Source: Allobogoriella deserti (GTDB lineage Bacteria; Actinomycetota; Actinomycetes; Actinomycetales; Actinomycetaceae). Taken from it: 64,000 nt of DNA. The number at the start of each line of letters is the position of its first letter. Position 1 is the stretch's first letter. Under the pieces are notes generated by a model. The model had not been told where the DNA came from, searched no databases, and saw only the letters and a program-made list of their open reading frames with translations. This document shows positions 8,384 through 15,549 of the stretch, piece by piece. Location: the NCBI RefSeq assembly GCF_042680605.1, contig NZ_JBHUEE010000002.1, positions 372,001 through 436,000 on the forward strand, given 5' to 3'. Position numbers and translations under genes: made by a program.

Positions 8384-9319
8384 TCACGACCGGGCCGGCG
8401 TCATACGGACGCGCGGGTCGATGACCGCGTACGAGACGTCGACGAGGACATTGATGACGATGTAGATGACCGCGATGACCAGGACGACACCCTGGATGAC
8501 GGGATAGTCGTTGCTGCCGATGGCCTGCACGAGCATCCGGCCGAGCCCCTGCCTGGTGAACACGGCCTCGACGATCACGGCGCCGGCCACGAGCGCCCCG
8601 AGCTGTAGGCCGACGATAGTCACGGTGGGGATGACGGCGTTGCGCAGCACGTGCTTCATCACGACGACGCGGGGTCGCAGCCCCTTGGCGTGCAACGCGG
8701 TGACGAACGTGTCGCCGAGCACCTCGATCACACTGTTGCGGACCAGCCGCGTGACCGTCCCGGCCGCCGACAGGCCGAGGGTGACGGCGGGAAGGACGAG
8801 GGCGCGCAGTCCGTCGTTGCCGGTGGCGGGTAAGAGACCGAGGCCGAACGAGAACACCATGATCAACAGCAGCCCCACCCAGAACGAGGGCATCGCCGTG
8901 GTGACCAGGCTGAGCACCCGGACAAGGCTGTCCACCGCACCATTGCGGTGCATGGCGGCGACACATCCGAGCACCATTCCGACGACGGCGGAGATCGCGG
9001 CCGCGGCGAGGGCGAGTTGCATGGTGGGCCCGATCTCGGCCGCGATCATCGACGTGACCGGCTGTCGCGTCGCGTAGGACGTGCCCAGGTCCAGTGCCAG
9101 TGCTGAGGTCAGGAACGTCCAGTACTGCACGGGCAACGGATCGTCGAGCCCGAACTGACGCCGGAGGTCCGCCACGACGTCGGGAGTTGCCGACGCGCCA
9201 CCCAAGATGGCCGCGAGAGGATCCCCCGGGAGCAGCCGTAGGGCCACGAACAGGATGACCGTGACGCCCAGGGCGGTCGGGATGCCCGCGAGCAAGCGTT
9301 TCGCGATGACGGCGGTCAT
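8384..9319 (-). CDS. Peptide ABC transporter permease (DppB type), system 1
   Basis: A 311-residue inner-membrane permease with the DppB-type N-terminus (helix at about residues 10-28 then LLPGDPLAAI) and a transport domain ending in YAVIDPRVR. The motif FVTALHAKGLRPRVVVMKHV is the EAA-like ATPase docking loop. The ATG at 9319 follows GGAGTGATCCC and lies four bases after the stop of the binding-protein gene, so the two are co-transcribed. Confidence 0.92.
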   Translation of the reverse strand: MTAVIAKRLLAGIPTALGVTVILFVALRLLPGDPLAAILGGASATPDVVADLRRQFGLDDPLPVQYWTFLTSALALDLGTSYATRQPVTSMIAAEIGPTMQLALAAAAISAVVGMVLGCVAAMHRNGAVDSLVRVLSLVTTAMPSFWVGLLLIMVFSFGLGLLPATGNDGLRALVLPAVTLGLSAAGTVTRLVRNSVIEVLGDTFVTALHAKGLRPRVVVMKHVLRNAVIPTVTIVGLQLGALVAGAVIVEAVFTRQGLGRMLVQAIGSNDYPVIQGVVLVIAVIYIVINVLVDVSYAVIDPRVRMTPARS

Positions 9320-9323
9320 GGGA

Positions 9324-10976
9324 TCACTCCGACAGGTAGGCGTCGTAGTAGATCGGGTAGCCCTCCGCGTCGAACCGCAGCCCTTCCAGACCGTTCAACG
9401 CGACGCTGTAGGTCGGCACGTAGATGCCCACCGACCTCGCCTCCTCGATCACCTGCTGCTGCACCCGCTGGTAGGCGTCCGCCCGCGCCGCGTCGTCGGT
9501 GGCCTCCTGGCCGGTCGCGAGCGCCTCGGTGATCTCCGGGACGTCGGTGCGGCTGAAGTTGAAGCCGCTCTGTCCCGGCTGCGGCTGGAACGCCGGGTCA
9601 TACATCTGAAACAGCACGTTCGGGTCGACGGCCACCAAGGACAGGCCCAGGACGTCGTACGCCCCCTCCTGCTGGCGGGTCTGGAGCTGTGCGGTCTGCT
9701 CGAACAGGACCTCGACGTCGAAACCGACGGCTTCGAGGTTCTCCTCGAAGAAGGTCGCCAGGTCCTGGCGCTTCTCGCGGTTGGGTGATCCTTCCGCGTA
9801 GACGATCTCCAACCGCTCGCCGCCCTTGGTGCGTACGCCGTCGGCGCCTTCCGACCACCCGGCGTCCTCGAGGAGCTGCGCGGCCGCGGCGGGATCGAAG
9901 TCGAAGGAGCCCTCGACGCTCTCGTCGTAGTCGATCGTGGGTGGGCTGAGCGGTCCCCAGGCGCGTTCCCGTGCGCCCATGTACAGCGCCTCGACTGCGG
10001 AGTCGATGTCGAGGGCAGCTCGCGCCGCCTGCCGCACTGCCTGGTCCTCGAATGGGCCGTCGGCGGTGTTGAAGTGCAGCTGGTACGGCGCGCCCGACTG
10101 GGTCGTGGCGACATACATGAGGTTGGGGTCGTTCTCGACCGCGGCGACCTCTTCCTCGGGGACGGCGCTGATGCCGTTGACCTCCCCGCCGCGTACCGAT
10201 CCCATGCGCACCGTGGAGTCGGCAACGATCTGAAAGGTCATCTCCTCGAGGTGCGCCGGTCCGGAGTGTTCGGCGTTCCCGGGGGCCCAGTCGTAGTCGT
10301 CGTAGCGGCTGAGGACGACGCGGTCGTTGGGCGTGTAGGACTCGATCCGGAACGGGCCGGAGCCGACCGGGGCGAGGGTGTAGTCCTCCGGGGTTGTCGA
10401 CTCGGCCGCTGCCGGCGAGTTGAGCCCGAGGAAGGGCGAGGTGAGGTTGTTGAGGAACGGGGCGTACGGCGCCGACATGGTCACGACCGCCGTCGTCGCA
10501 TCCGGCGCCTCGCACGACTCGTACGGACCGATCAGCCCGATCGCGTATATCGACGCCGTGTCCGGGTCTTTGATCCGGTCGAGGTTGTAGCAGACGGCAT
10601 CGGCGTCGAACGCCGTGCCGTCGTGGAAGGTGACGTCCTCGCGGACGGTGAACGTGTACGTCAGACCGTCCTCGCTCACCGCCCAGTCGGTGGCCAACCA
10701 CGGCTGGAGTTCACGGTTCTCGTCGAGGTAAAGGAGGTTGTCGAACACCTGCCGGATGACGCGGGCGTCCTGCGCAGCGGGAGTGACGTTGGGATCGAAC
10801 CCGAGAAAGGGCGAGTCCACGGCGAACGTCATCGACCCGCCCTCGACCGGCGCTCCGCCTTCGCCGGCGGCAGCACCGGCGTCGGCGGCGCCGGAGCCGT
10901 CGGCACCGGAACATCCGGTGAGTGCGAGCACCGTGACGGCAAGCATGCCGATGAGGGAACGGCGTGTCGAGAGCAT
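9324..10976 (-). CDS. Peptide ABC transporter substrate-binding lipoprotein (SBP family 5), system 1
   Basis: A 550-residue extracytoplasmic binding protein anchored by lipid. The signal peptide (STRRSLIGMLAVTVLALTG) ends at a lipobox with Cys22, followed by a Gly/Ala-rich linker. The mature part has family 5 landmarks: LQPWLATDWAVSEDGLTYTF, a LNGL-type C-terminal domain and PLLYxDE-like elements. It selects the peptide or related ligand for the downstream permease. The ATG at 10976 has GGAGG just upstream; the longer open frame into the divergent promoter is not coding. It is the first gene of the operon, divergent from the YheO-type regulator at 11218. Confidence 0.92.
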   Translation of the reverse strand: MLSTRRSLIGMLAVTVLALTGCSGADGSGAADAGAAAGEGGAPVEGGSMTFAVDSPFLGFDPNVTPAAQDARVIRQVFDNLLYLDENRELQPWLATDWAVSEDGLTYTFTVREDVTFHDGTAFDADAVCYNLDRIKDPDTASIYAIGLIGPYESCEAPDATTAVVTMSAPYAPFLNNLTSPFLGLNSPAAAESTTPEDYTLAPVGSGPFRIESYTPNDRVVLSRYDDYDWAPGNAEHSGPAHLEEMTFQIVADSTVRMGSVRGGEVNGISAVPEEEVAAVENDPNLMYVATTQSGAPYQLHFNTADGPFEDQAVRQAARAALDIDSAVEALYMGARERAWGPLSPPTIDYDESVEGSFDFDPAAAAQLLEDAGWSEGADGVRTKGGERLEIVYAEGSPNREKRQDLATFFEENLEAVGFDVEVLFEQTAQLQTRQQEGAYDVLGLSLVAVDPNVLFQMYDPAFQPQPGQSGFNFSRTDVPEITEALATGQEATDDAARADAYQRVQQQVIEEARSVGIYVPTYSVALNGLEGLRFDAEGYPIYYDAYLSE

Positions 10977-11077
10977 GATTCCTCCAGCAGGTCGTCGGCG
11001 GCGAAGCACCGAGAGAGATCGCTGCATCAAGCCGGTGACCCGGCGTTGTCGAGGAACGTACACTGGCTGTTGACTGC

Positions 11078-11124
11078 TACAAGCTCTTGTTGAGAGCTGC
11101 AACAGACATTTGATGGTCTTGTAA
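11078..11124. promoter_or_regulatory. Nested dyads in the intergenic region between the peptide ABC operon and the YheO-type regulator
   Basis: Perfect arms AGCTCT and AGAGCT (11082-11087 and 11093-11098) flank TGTTG. TGTTG in turn pairs with CAACA at 11100-11104. TACAAG at 11078 and CTTGTA at 11118 form an outer pair. The position between two divergent starts suits an operator for the adjacent regulator. Binding is inferred, not shown. Confidence 0.45.
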
Positions 11125-11217
11125 CGCAGTGGCAACAGCGCGCCGTGAAGGTGAGAGCGATGCCGCGCCTCGCGGGGTGAGATAGGGGACGGCATCGTGT
11201 CCCAGGAGGGGGAGCGA

Positions 11218-12033
11218 ATGAGCGACATCACGCACGACGTCGCCATGACTCCGGACGAAGTACGCGGCGCCCGGGACGGTAACGGCGCAGCCGTGCAGGG
11301 CGGCGGACCCGACGAACGGTCTCATCTCATCGCGTTGTTCGCGGGCATCGTCGAGCCGCTGGGCCAATCCCTGCCCCCGTCCGCCGAGGTGGTCCTGCAC
11401 GACCTCAACCAGTTGCCGAACTCCATCGTCGCCGTGCACGGCGACGTCACCGGCAGGCGTGTGGGCGACCCGGCCACCGATCTCCTGCTGGAGCAGGCCT
11501 CCACCGGGGAGTTCCGGGACATGGTGGGGTACCGCACGCAATTGATGGACGGCCGGACATTGCGGTCGACCACGATGATCGTGCGGACCTCCGACGGCGT
11601 GCCCGTGGCGGCGTTGTGCCTCAACTCGGACACGACCGCGTGGCAATCGGTGGAGCGGATCGCCCGCGCCATGATCGGACGGGGGCCGGAGGACGAGAAC
11701 GCGCGGTCGGCGCCGTCCGCATCTGCGGCGGACGACCGGAGTACCACCGAGGTCTCCGGTGAACTGTTCGCACACGACGTCGACGAGTTGGCAGCCCATC
11801 TCATCCACCAGGCGATCCGCGACCAGGACGTGCCGGTCGACCTGATGCGTAAGGAGCACAAATTGGCGGTGGTCCGCGACCTGAAGGCACGGGGGTTGTT
11901 CATGCTCCGTGACGCCGTCGAGATGATTGCCGGGTCACTTCAGGTCACCCGGTTCACGATCTACAACTACCTGAACGAGATCGGTGACGAGCCGGGCGAG
12001 CAGCGCCCGGCACGACGAAAGGCGACGCAGTGA
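11218..12033 (+). CDS. YheO/DauR-type transcriptional regulator (PAS-like domain plus HTH)
   Basis: A 271-residue regulator. Residues about 40-155 form the YheO-like PAS domain (SAEVVLHDLNQLPNSIVAVHGDVTGR). The C-terminus (residues about 205-258, ending VTRFTIYNYLNEIG) is the matching helix-turn-helix domain. DauR, the best-known member, controls D-arginine catabolism. The ATG at 11218 is chosen over an upstream GTG because AGGAGGGGGA sits just before it. The gene diverges from the peptide ABC operon and overlaps the PLP enzyme gene by four bases (GTGA), so it probably controls one or both in response to an amino-acid or peptide ligand. Confidence 0.85.
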   Translation: MSDITHDVAMTPDEVRGARDGNGAAVQGGGPDERSHLIALFAGIVEPLGQSLPPSAEVVLHDLNQLPNSIVAVHGDVTGRRVGDPATDLLLEQASTGEFRDMVGYRTQLMDGRTLRSTTMIVRTSDGVPVAALCLNSDTTAWQSVERIARAMIGRGPEDENARSAPSASAADDRSTTEVSGELFAHDVDELAAHLIHQAIRDQDVPVDLMRKEHKLAVVRDLKARGLFMLRDAVEMIAGSLQVTRFTIYNYLNEIGDEPGEQRPARRKATQ

Positions 12034-13226
12034 CCCAGACCAACTCGACGGCACCTCCCTCGCAGCTCACAGCCCAGTTCGACGCGATCACGATCGATCA
12101 GCTCCGTGAGGTCGGTGGCGTGAAGTGGACCGCGTTCCCGGACACCATCGGGGCCTTCGTCGCCGAGATGGACTTCGGGACGGCACCGGCCGTGAGCCGG
12201 GCGCTGCACACAGCGGTCGACCAGGGACTCACCGGCTATCTGCCGGCAGCCGTCTCGGAGCGCATGTCGCTCGCCTGCGCGGCCTGGCAGCAGACCAAGT
12301 ACGGCTGGGAGGTCCCCGCCGAACGCGTGCGCCCGCTCCCGGACGTCTTGGCAGGACTCGTGGCCGCGATCGAGCACTTCTCCGCCGACGGCGCACCGAT
12401 CATCCTCCCGACCCCTGCATACATGCCGTTCCTGACCCTGCCCACGGTGCTCGGGCGCGAGATCATCCAGGTGCCGATGGCACGGGACGGCGGCCGGTAC
12501 GTCTACGATCTCGACGCCCTGGACGCGGCGTTCTCGGCCGGCGGGAACCTCCTCGTGCTGTGTAATCCGCACAATCCCGTCGGCCGCGTGCTCGAGCGGG
12601 ACGAGATGGCTGCGATCGCCGAGGTGGTCGACCGGCACGGGGGCAGAGTGTTCTCGGACGAGATCCACGCACCACTGGTGTTTCCCGAACACCGGCATGT
12701 GCCGTACGCGTCGATCTCCGAGACGACCGCGGGCCACACGGTCACGGCGACCTCGGCGTCGAAGGCATGGAACCTGCCGGGGATGAAGTGCGCTCAGCTG
12801 ATTCTCTCCAACGACGATGACGCGGCGACCTGGGCGAAGCACGGTCACCAGGCCGAGCACGGCGCCGCGACACTCGGGGTGATCGCGAACACCGCGGCCT
12901 ACACCGCGGGCGGCCAGTGGCTCGACGACGTCATCGCCTACCTCGACGGCAACCGCCGCCGGTTCGGTGACCTGCTCGCGGAGCGGATCCCACAGATCGG
13001 CTACACGCCGCCGGAAGGCACCTACCTCACGCTGCTGGACTGCCGCGAGCTCGGGCTCGGCGACCACCCGCAGCGGTTCTTCCTCGAGCAGGCGAAGGTC
13101 GCGATGACCGACGGCTCCCTGTGCGGCGAGGCCGCGAGGGGCACGGCCCGGTTCAATCTCGCCATGCCGCGTCCGGTGCTCGAGGAGGCGGTGGACCGGA
13201 TGGCCACGGCGCTCGAGCGCCGCTGA
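12030..13226 (+). CDS. PLP-dependent aminotransferase / C-S lyase of the MalY/PatB family
   Basis: A 398-residue fold-type I PLP enzyme. The PLP-binding lysine is Lys245 in TSASKAWNLPG. CNPHNPVGRV and FSDEIHAPL are the conserved cofactor and substrate motifs of the MalY/PatB (cystathionine beta-lyase-like) branch. Family members split C-S bonds or act as aminotransferases; the sequence does not separate these. It starts at a GTG that overlaps the regulator's stop by four bases. Coupling to the YheO-type regulator, opposite a peptide importer, suggests it breaks down an imported amino acid or thio-conjugate. Confidence 0.87.
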   Translation: MTQTNSTAPPSQLTAQFDAITIDQLREVGGVKWTAFPDTIGAFVAEMDFGTAPAVSRALHTAVDQGLTGYLPAAVSERMSLACAAWQQTKYGWEVPAERVRPLPDVLAGLVAAIEHFSADGAPIILPTPAYMPFLTLPTVLGREIIQVPMARDGGRYVYDLDALDAAFSAGGNLLVLCNPHNPVGRVLERDEMAAIAEVVDRHGGRVFSDEIHAPLVFPEHRHVPYASISETTAGHTVTATSASKAWNLPGMKCAQLILSNDDDAATWAKHGHQAEHGAATLGVIANTAAYTAGGQWLDDVIAYLDGNRRRFGDLLAERIPQIGYTPPEGTYLTLLDCRELGLGDHPQRFFLEQAKVAMTDGSLCGEAARGTARFNLAMPRPVLEEAVDRMATALERR

Positions 13227-13241
13227 CCTACCCCCAAGCCC

Positions 13242-13362
13242 GCCGAGTCGTCGCTCATGCGCCGAGTCGTCAACGTGATGCCGAGTCGTCGATTCTGTGC
13301 GGCGCGCACGATCGACGACTCGGCACAGATACGACAAGTCGGCACCTCAATGACGACTCGGC
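13242..13362. repeat. 19-nt periodic inverted array (three direct plus three inverted 11-mers) between convergent stops
   Basis: The 11-mer GCCGAGTCGTC begins at 13242, 13261 and 13280, exactly 19 nt apart. Its inverse, GACGACTCGGC or a near copy, begins at 13314, 13333 and 13352, again 19 nt apart. Spacers of eight bases mostly end in TGT or similar. The inner pair has 14 complementary bases. The whole stretch could fold as a long interrupted hairpin. It lies between two convergent stop codons (13226 and 13381), so a bidirectional terminator or 3'-end structure is one reading. A related array occurs at 39599-39733. Confidence 0.85.
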
Positions 13363-13380
13363 GGGAGGGGGTCGGTCCCG

Positions 13381-15549
13381 TCAGGCGGCGAGGAGCTGCT
13401 GGATCCGCACGGTGCGACGGCGGCGCACCGCCAGGACGGTCACGGCCACGCCCGCGAGGGCCCAGACAGCCAGGATCGCCACGGCGCCCCCGAGGCCACC
13501 GAGGCCGGGGAAGACCAGGGCGGCCAACGCATCGATCCCGGGCCCGACCGGGAGCACGTCCCGCGCGGTCAGCAGGATCGGCGGCGCCGTCGAGACCACC
13601 CCGGTCGCGAGCACAAGCACGGCCACGAGGATGCTCAGTCCGCTGCCGATGTGGCCGAGCACGGCCACCAGGGCCTGGTTGACGGCGACGAAGACCACCG
13701 AAACTGCGGCGCCGACCAACGCCAGTCCGACCCAGCCGCCGACGTCGAGTCCCTCCAAACCGGCCAGGATCATGCCCCCGGCCGCGCCGGTGACCGCGCC
13801 GATCGCGGCCGGCAGAGCCAGGGCCGACAGGGCGAGGCGGACCAGGCCGCGGGTGGAGCCGAGGACGCCGGTGGGCATCGCCGGGAAGACGACGTAGAGC
13901 ACCAGCGCCCCCAGCCAGAGCGCGAGCACGGTGAACAACGGTCCCACCGCGCCGGTGTCGAGCGTCTCGGTATCGGGACCGCTGACCGGATCGGAGGCGA
14001 CCGAGGCCAGGTTCTGCCGCTCGGACTCGCCGTAGCTGGGGACCTGCTCGGCGGCCTGCCCGATCCCGTCGGCGAGCTCATCGGTGCCGCCGGCCAGCTC
14101 CTGGACCCCGGACGCGAGCCCGTCGGTCCCGGTGGCCAGTTCGCCGGTGCCGTCGGCGAGCTGGAGGGCGCCGGTGTGCAGTTCGTCGACCCCTGAGGCG
14201 AGACCGTGGGCGCCACTCGCGAGCTGATCGGCGCCGCCGGCCAGCTCGTCGGCCCCACCGGCGACCTCGGACGCGCCGCCGGCGAGCTGGTCGAGCCCAC
14301 CGGCGAGGTCCTCGGTTCCACCGGCGAGCTGCTGGGCACCGGCGGCGGACTGCTCCATACCGGTGGCGAGCTCGTCCGCGGAGGCAGCCATCTGTGACAA
14401 GCCCTGGGCGAACGCGCTGATCGGCGTGTCGTCCGGGGACTGGGGCACGGCCGCGACAGCGGTTTCGAGCTGGTCGCACAGCTCCGGTGTGGCCGCCGGG
14501 TCGCACGCGGCCGACGCCTGCTCCAGCGCCGTGGCGAGCGCCGCCAGTTCGGCCTCATGCTGGCTGATGGCCTGCTCGACCTGGGAGTTCACGCCGCCGA
14601 TCTGTCCGGCGAGCTGGCCGAGCCCGCCGGCGAGCTGTCCGGTCCCGTCCGCGAGCTGGTTCGTCCCGTCCGCCCAGCTGTGCAGGTTGCCGGCGAGTTC
14701 GTGCGCACCCTGCGCGCTGCCGGCCACGCCGTCGGCCACCTGGCCGGCACCGGAGGACAGCTGACCGGCCCCCTCGGCCAGTCCGTCGGCGCCCGTGGCA
14801 AGGTCGTTGGCGCCCGAGCTCAGCTCACCGACGCCGGAGGCCAAGCCGTCGGCGCCGTCGGCCACCTCGTTCGCGCCGGACGCGAGCTCGTCCGCGCCGT
14901 CGGCGGCCTCCTGTGCGCCGTCGGCGAGCTGGGTGGCGCCGCCCGCCGCCTCACCGAGCTGCTCGTTGAGCGTCGTGAACCCGACCAGGAGGTTGTCCAG
15001 GTACGTCTCGGTCAGCGTCCCGGACAGCACCTCGGTGGCGGTGCCGGCGACGATCTGGGCCAGCGCGTCGTCGAGCACGCGGCCACCCTCGGGGGTGGCG
15101 ACGTCGATCGTGGCCTGGTGCGCGTCGGCTGCGTCACCGCTGTACGACGTGGCCGCCTCGGAGAAGTCCTCTGGGATGGTGACGACGGCGGAGTAGCTAC
15201 CGTCGGCGAGGCCGGCACGGGCGCGGTCGGCGTCGGTCAGCTCCCAGTCGTAGTTGGTCGGTGCCTCGTCCCCGTCGCCCGCGGCACCGTCGGTGCCGTC
15301 GCCGGACTGGCCGCCGGAGACCAGGCCGGAGGCGAGCTGGCGGCCGAGCGGGACGACCTGCCCGTCGACCTCCACCGGCTCGTCGTGGTTGACGATCGCG
15401 GCGCGGACGATGTCCAGCCGCTCCTGCGGCTGCCACAGCGCGGCGAGCAGCAGTCCGAGCACCGCCAGCGGGAGCAGGGTGACGGCGATGATGGTGCCGG
15501 GGCCGGGACGGCCGGAGCGGCGGCGGGCGAACGCAGACGTGACGGTCAT
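13381..15549 (-). CDS. YhgE/Pip-type membrane protein with long heptad-repeat ectodomain
   Basis: A 722-residue membrane protein. One helix lies near the N-terminus (about residues 20-42) and about five lie at the C-terminus (about 545-715). Between them is a large extracytoplasmic region. This contains about forty seven-residue repeats of the type A-x-G-A-x-x-L (for example LADGTGQLAGGLGQLAG), in two blocks separated by a segment with two cysteines (CDPAATPELC). The architecture matches YhgE/Pip domain proteins, the phage-infection-protein relatives related to ABC-2 permeases. The ATG at 15549 overlaps the MMPL stop by four bases. Co-transcription with an MMPL pump suggests a shared role in exporting or placing cell-envelope molecules. 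Confidence 0.85.
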   Translation of the reverse strand: MTVTSAFARRRSGRPGPGTIIAVTLLPLAVLGLLLAALWQPQERLDIVRAAIVNHDEPVEVDGQVVPLGRQLASGLVSGGQSGDGTDGAAGDGDEAPTNYDWELTDADRARAGLADGSYSAVVTIPEDFSEAATSYSGDAADAHQATIDVATPEGGRVLDDALAQIVAGTATEVLSGTLTETYLDNLLVGFTTLNEQLGEAAGGATQLADGAQEAADGADELASGANEVADGADGLASGVGELSSGANDLATGADGLAEGAGQLSSGAGQVADGVAGSAQGAHELAGNLHSWADGTNQLADGTGQLAGGLGQLAGQIGGVNSQVEQAISQHEAELAALATALEQASAACDPAATPELCDQLETAVAAVPQSPDDTPISAFAQGLSQMAASADELATGMEQSAAGAQQLAGGTEDLAGGLDQLAGGASEVAGGADELAGGADQLASGAHGLASGVDELHTGALQLADGTGELATGTDGLASGVQELAGGTDELADGIGQAAEQVPSYGESERQNLASVASDPVSGPDTETLDTGAVGPLFTVLALWLGALVLYVVFPAMPTGVLGSTRGLVRLALSALALPAAIGAVTGAAGGMILAGLEGLDVGGWVGLALVGAAVSVVFVAVNQALVAVLGHIGSGLSILVAVLVLATGVVSTAPPILLTARDVLPVGPGIDALAALVFPGLGGLGGAVAILAVWALAGVAVTVLAVRRRRTVRIQQLLAA

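Noticed and set aside
12030..13226. Calling the PLP enzyme cystathionine beta-lyase
   Set aside because: MalY/PatB relatives include aminotransferases and C-S lyases; the neighbours do not indicate methionine metabolism.
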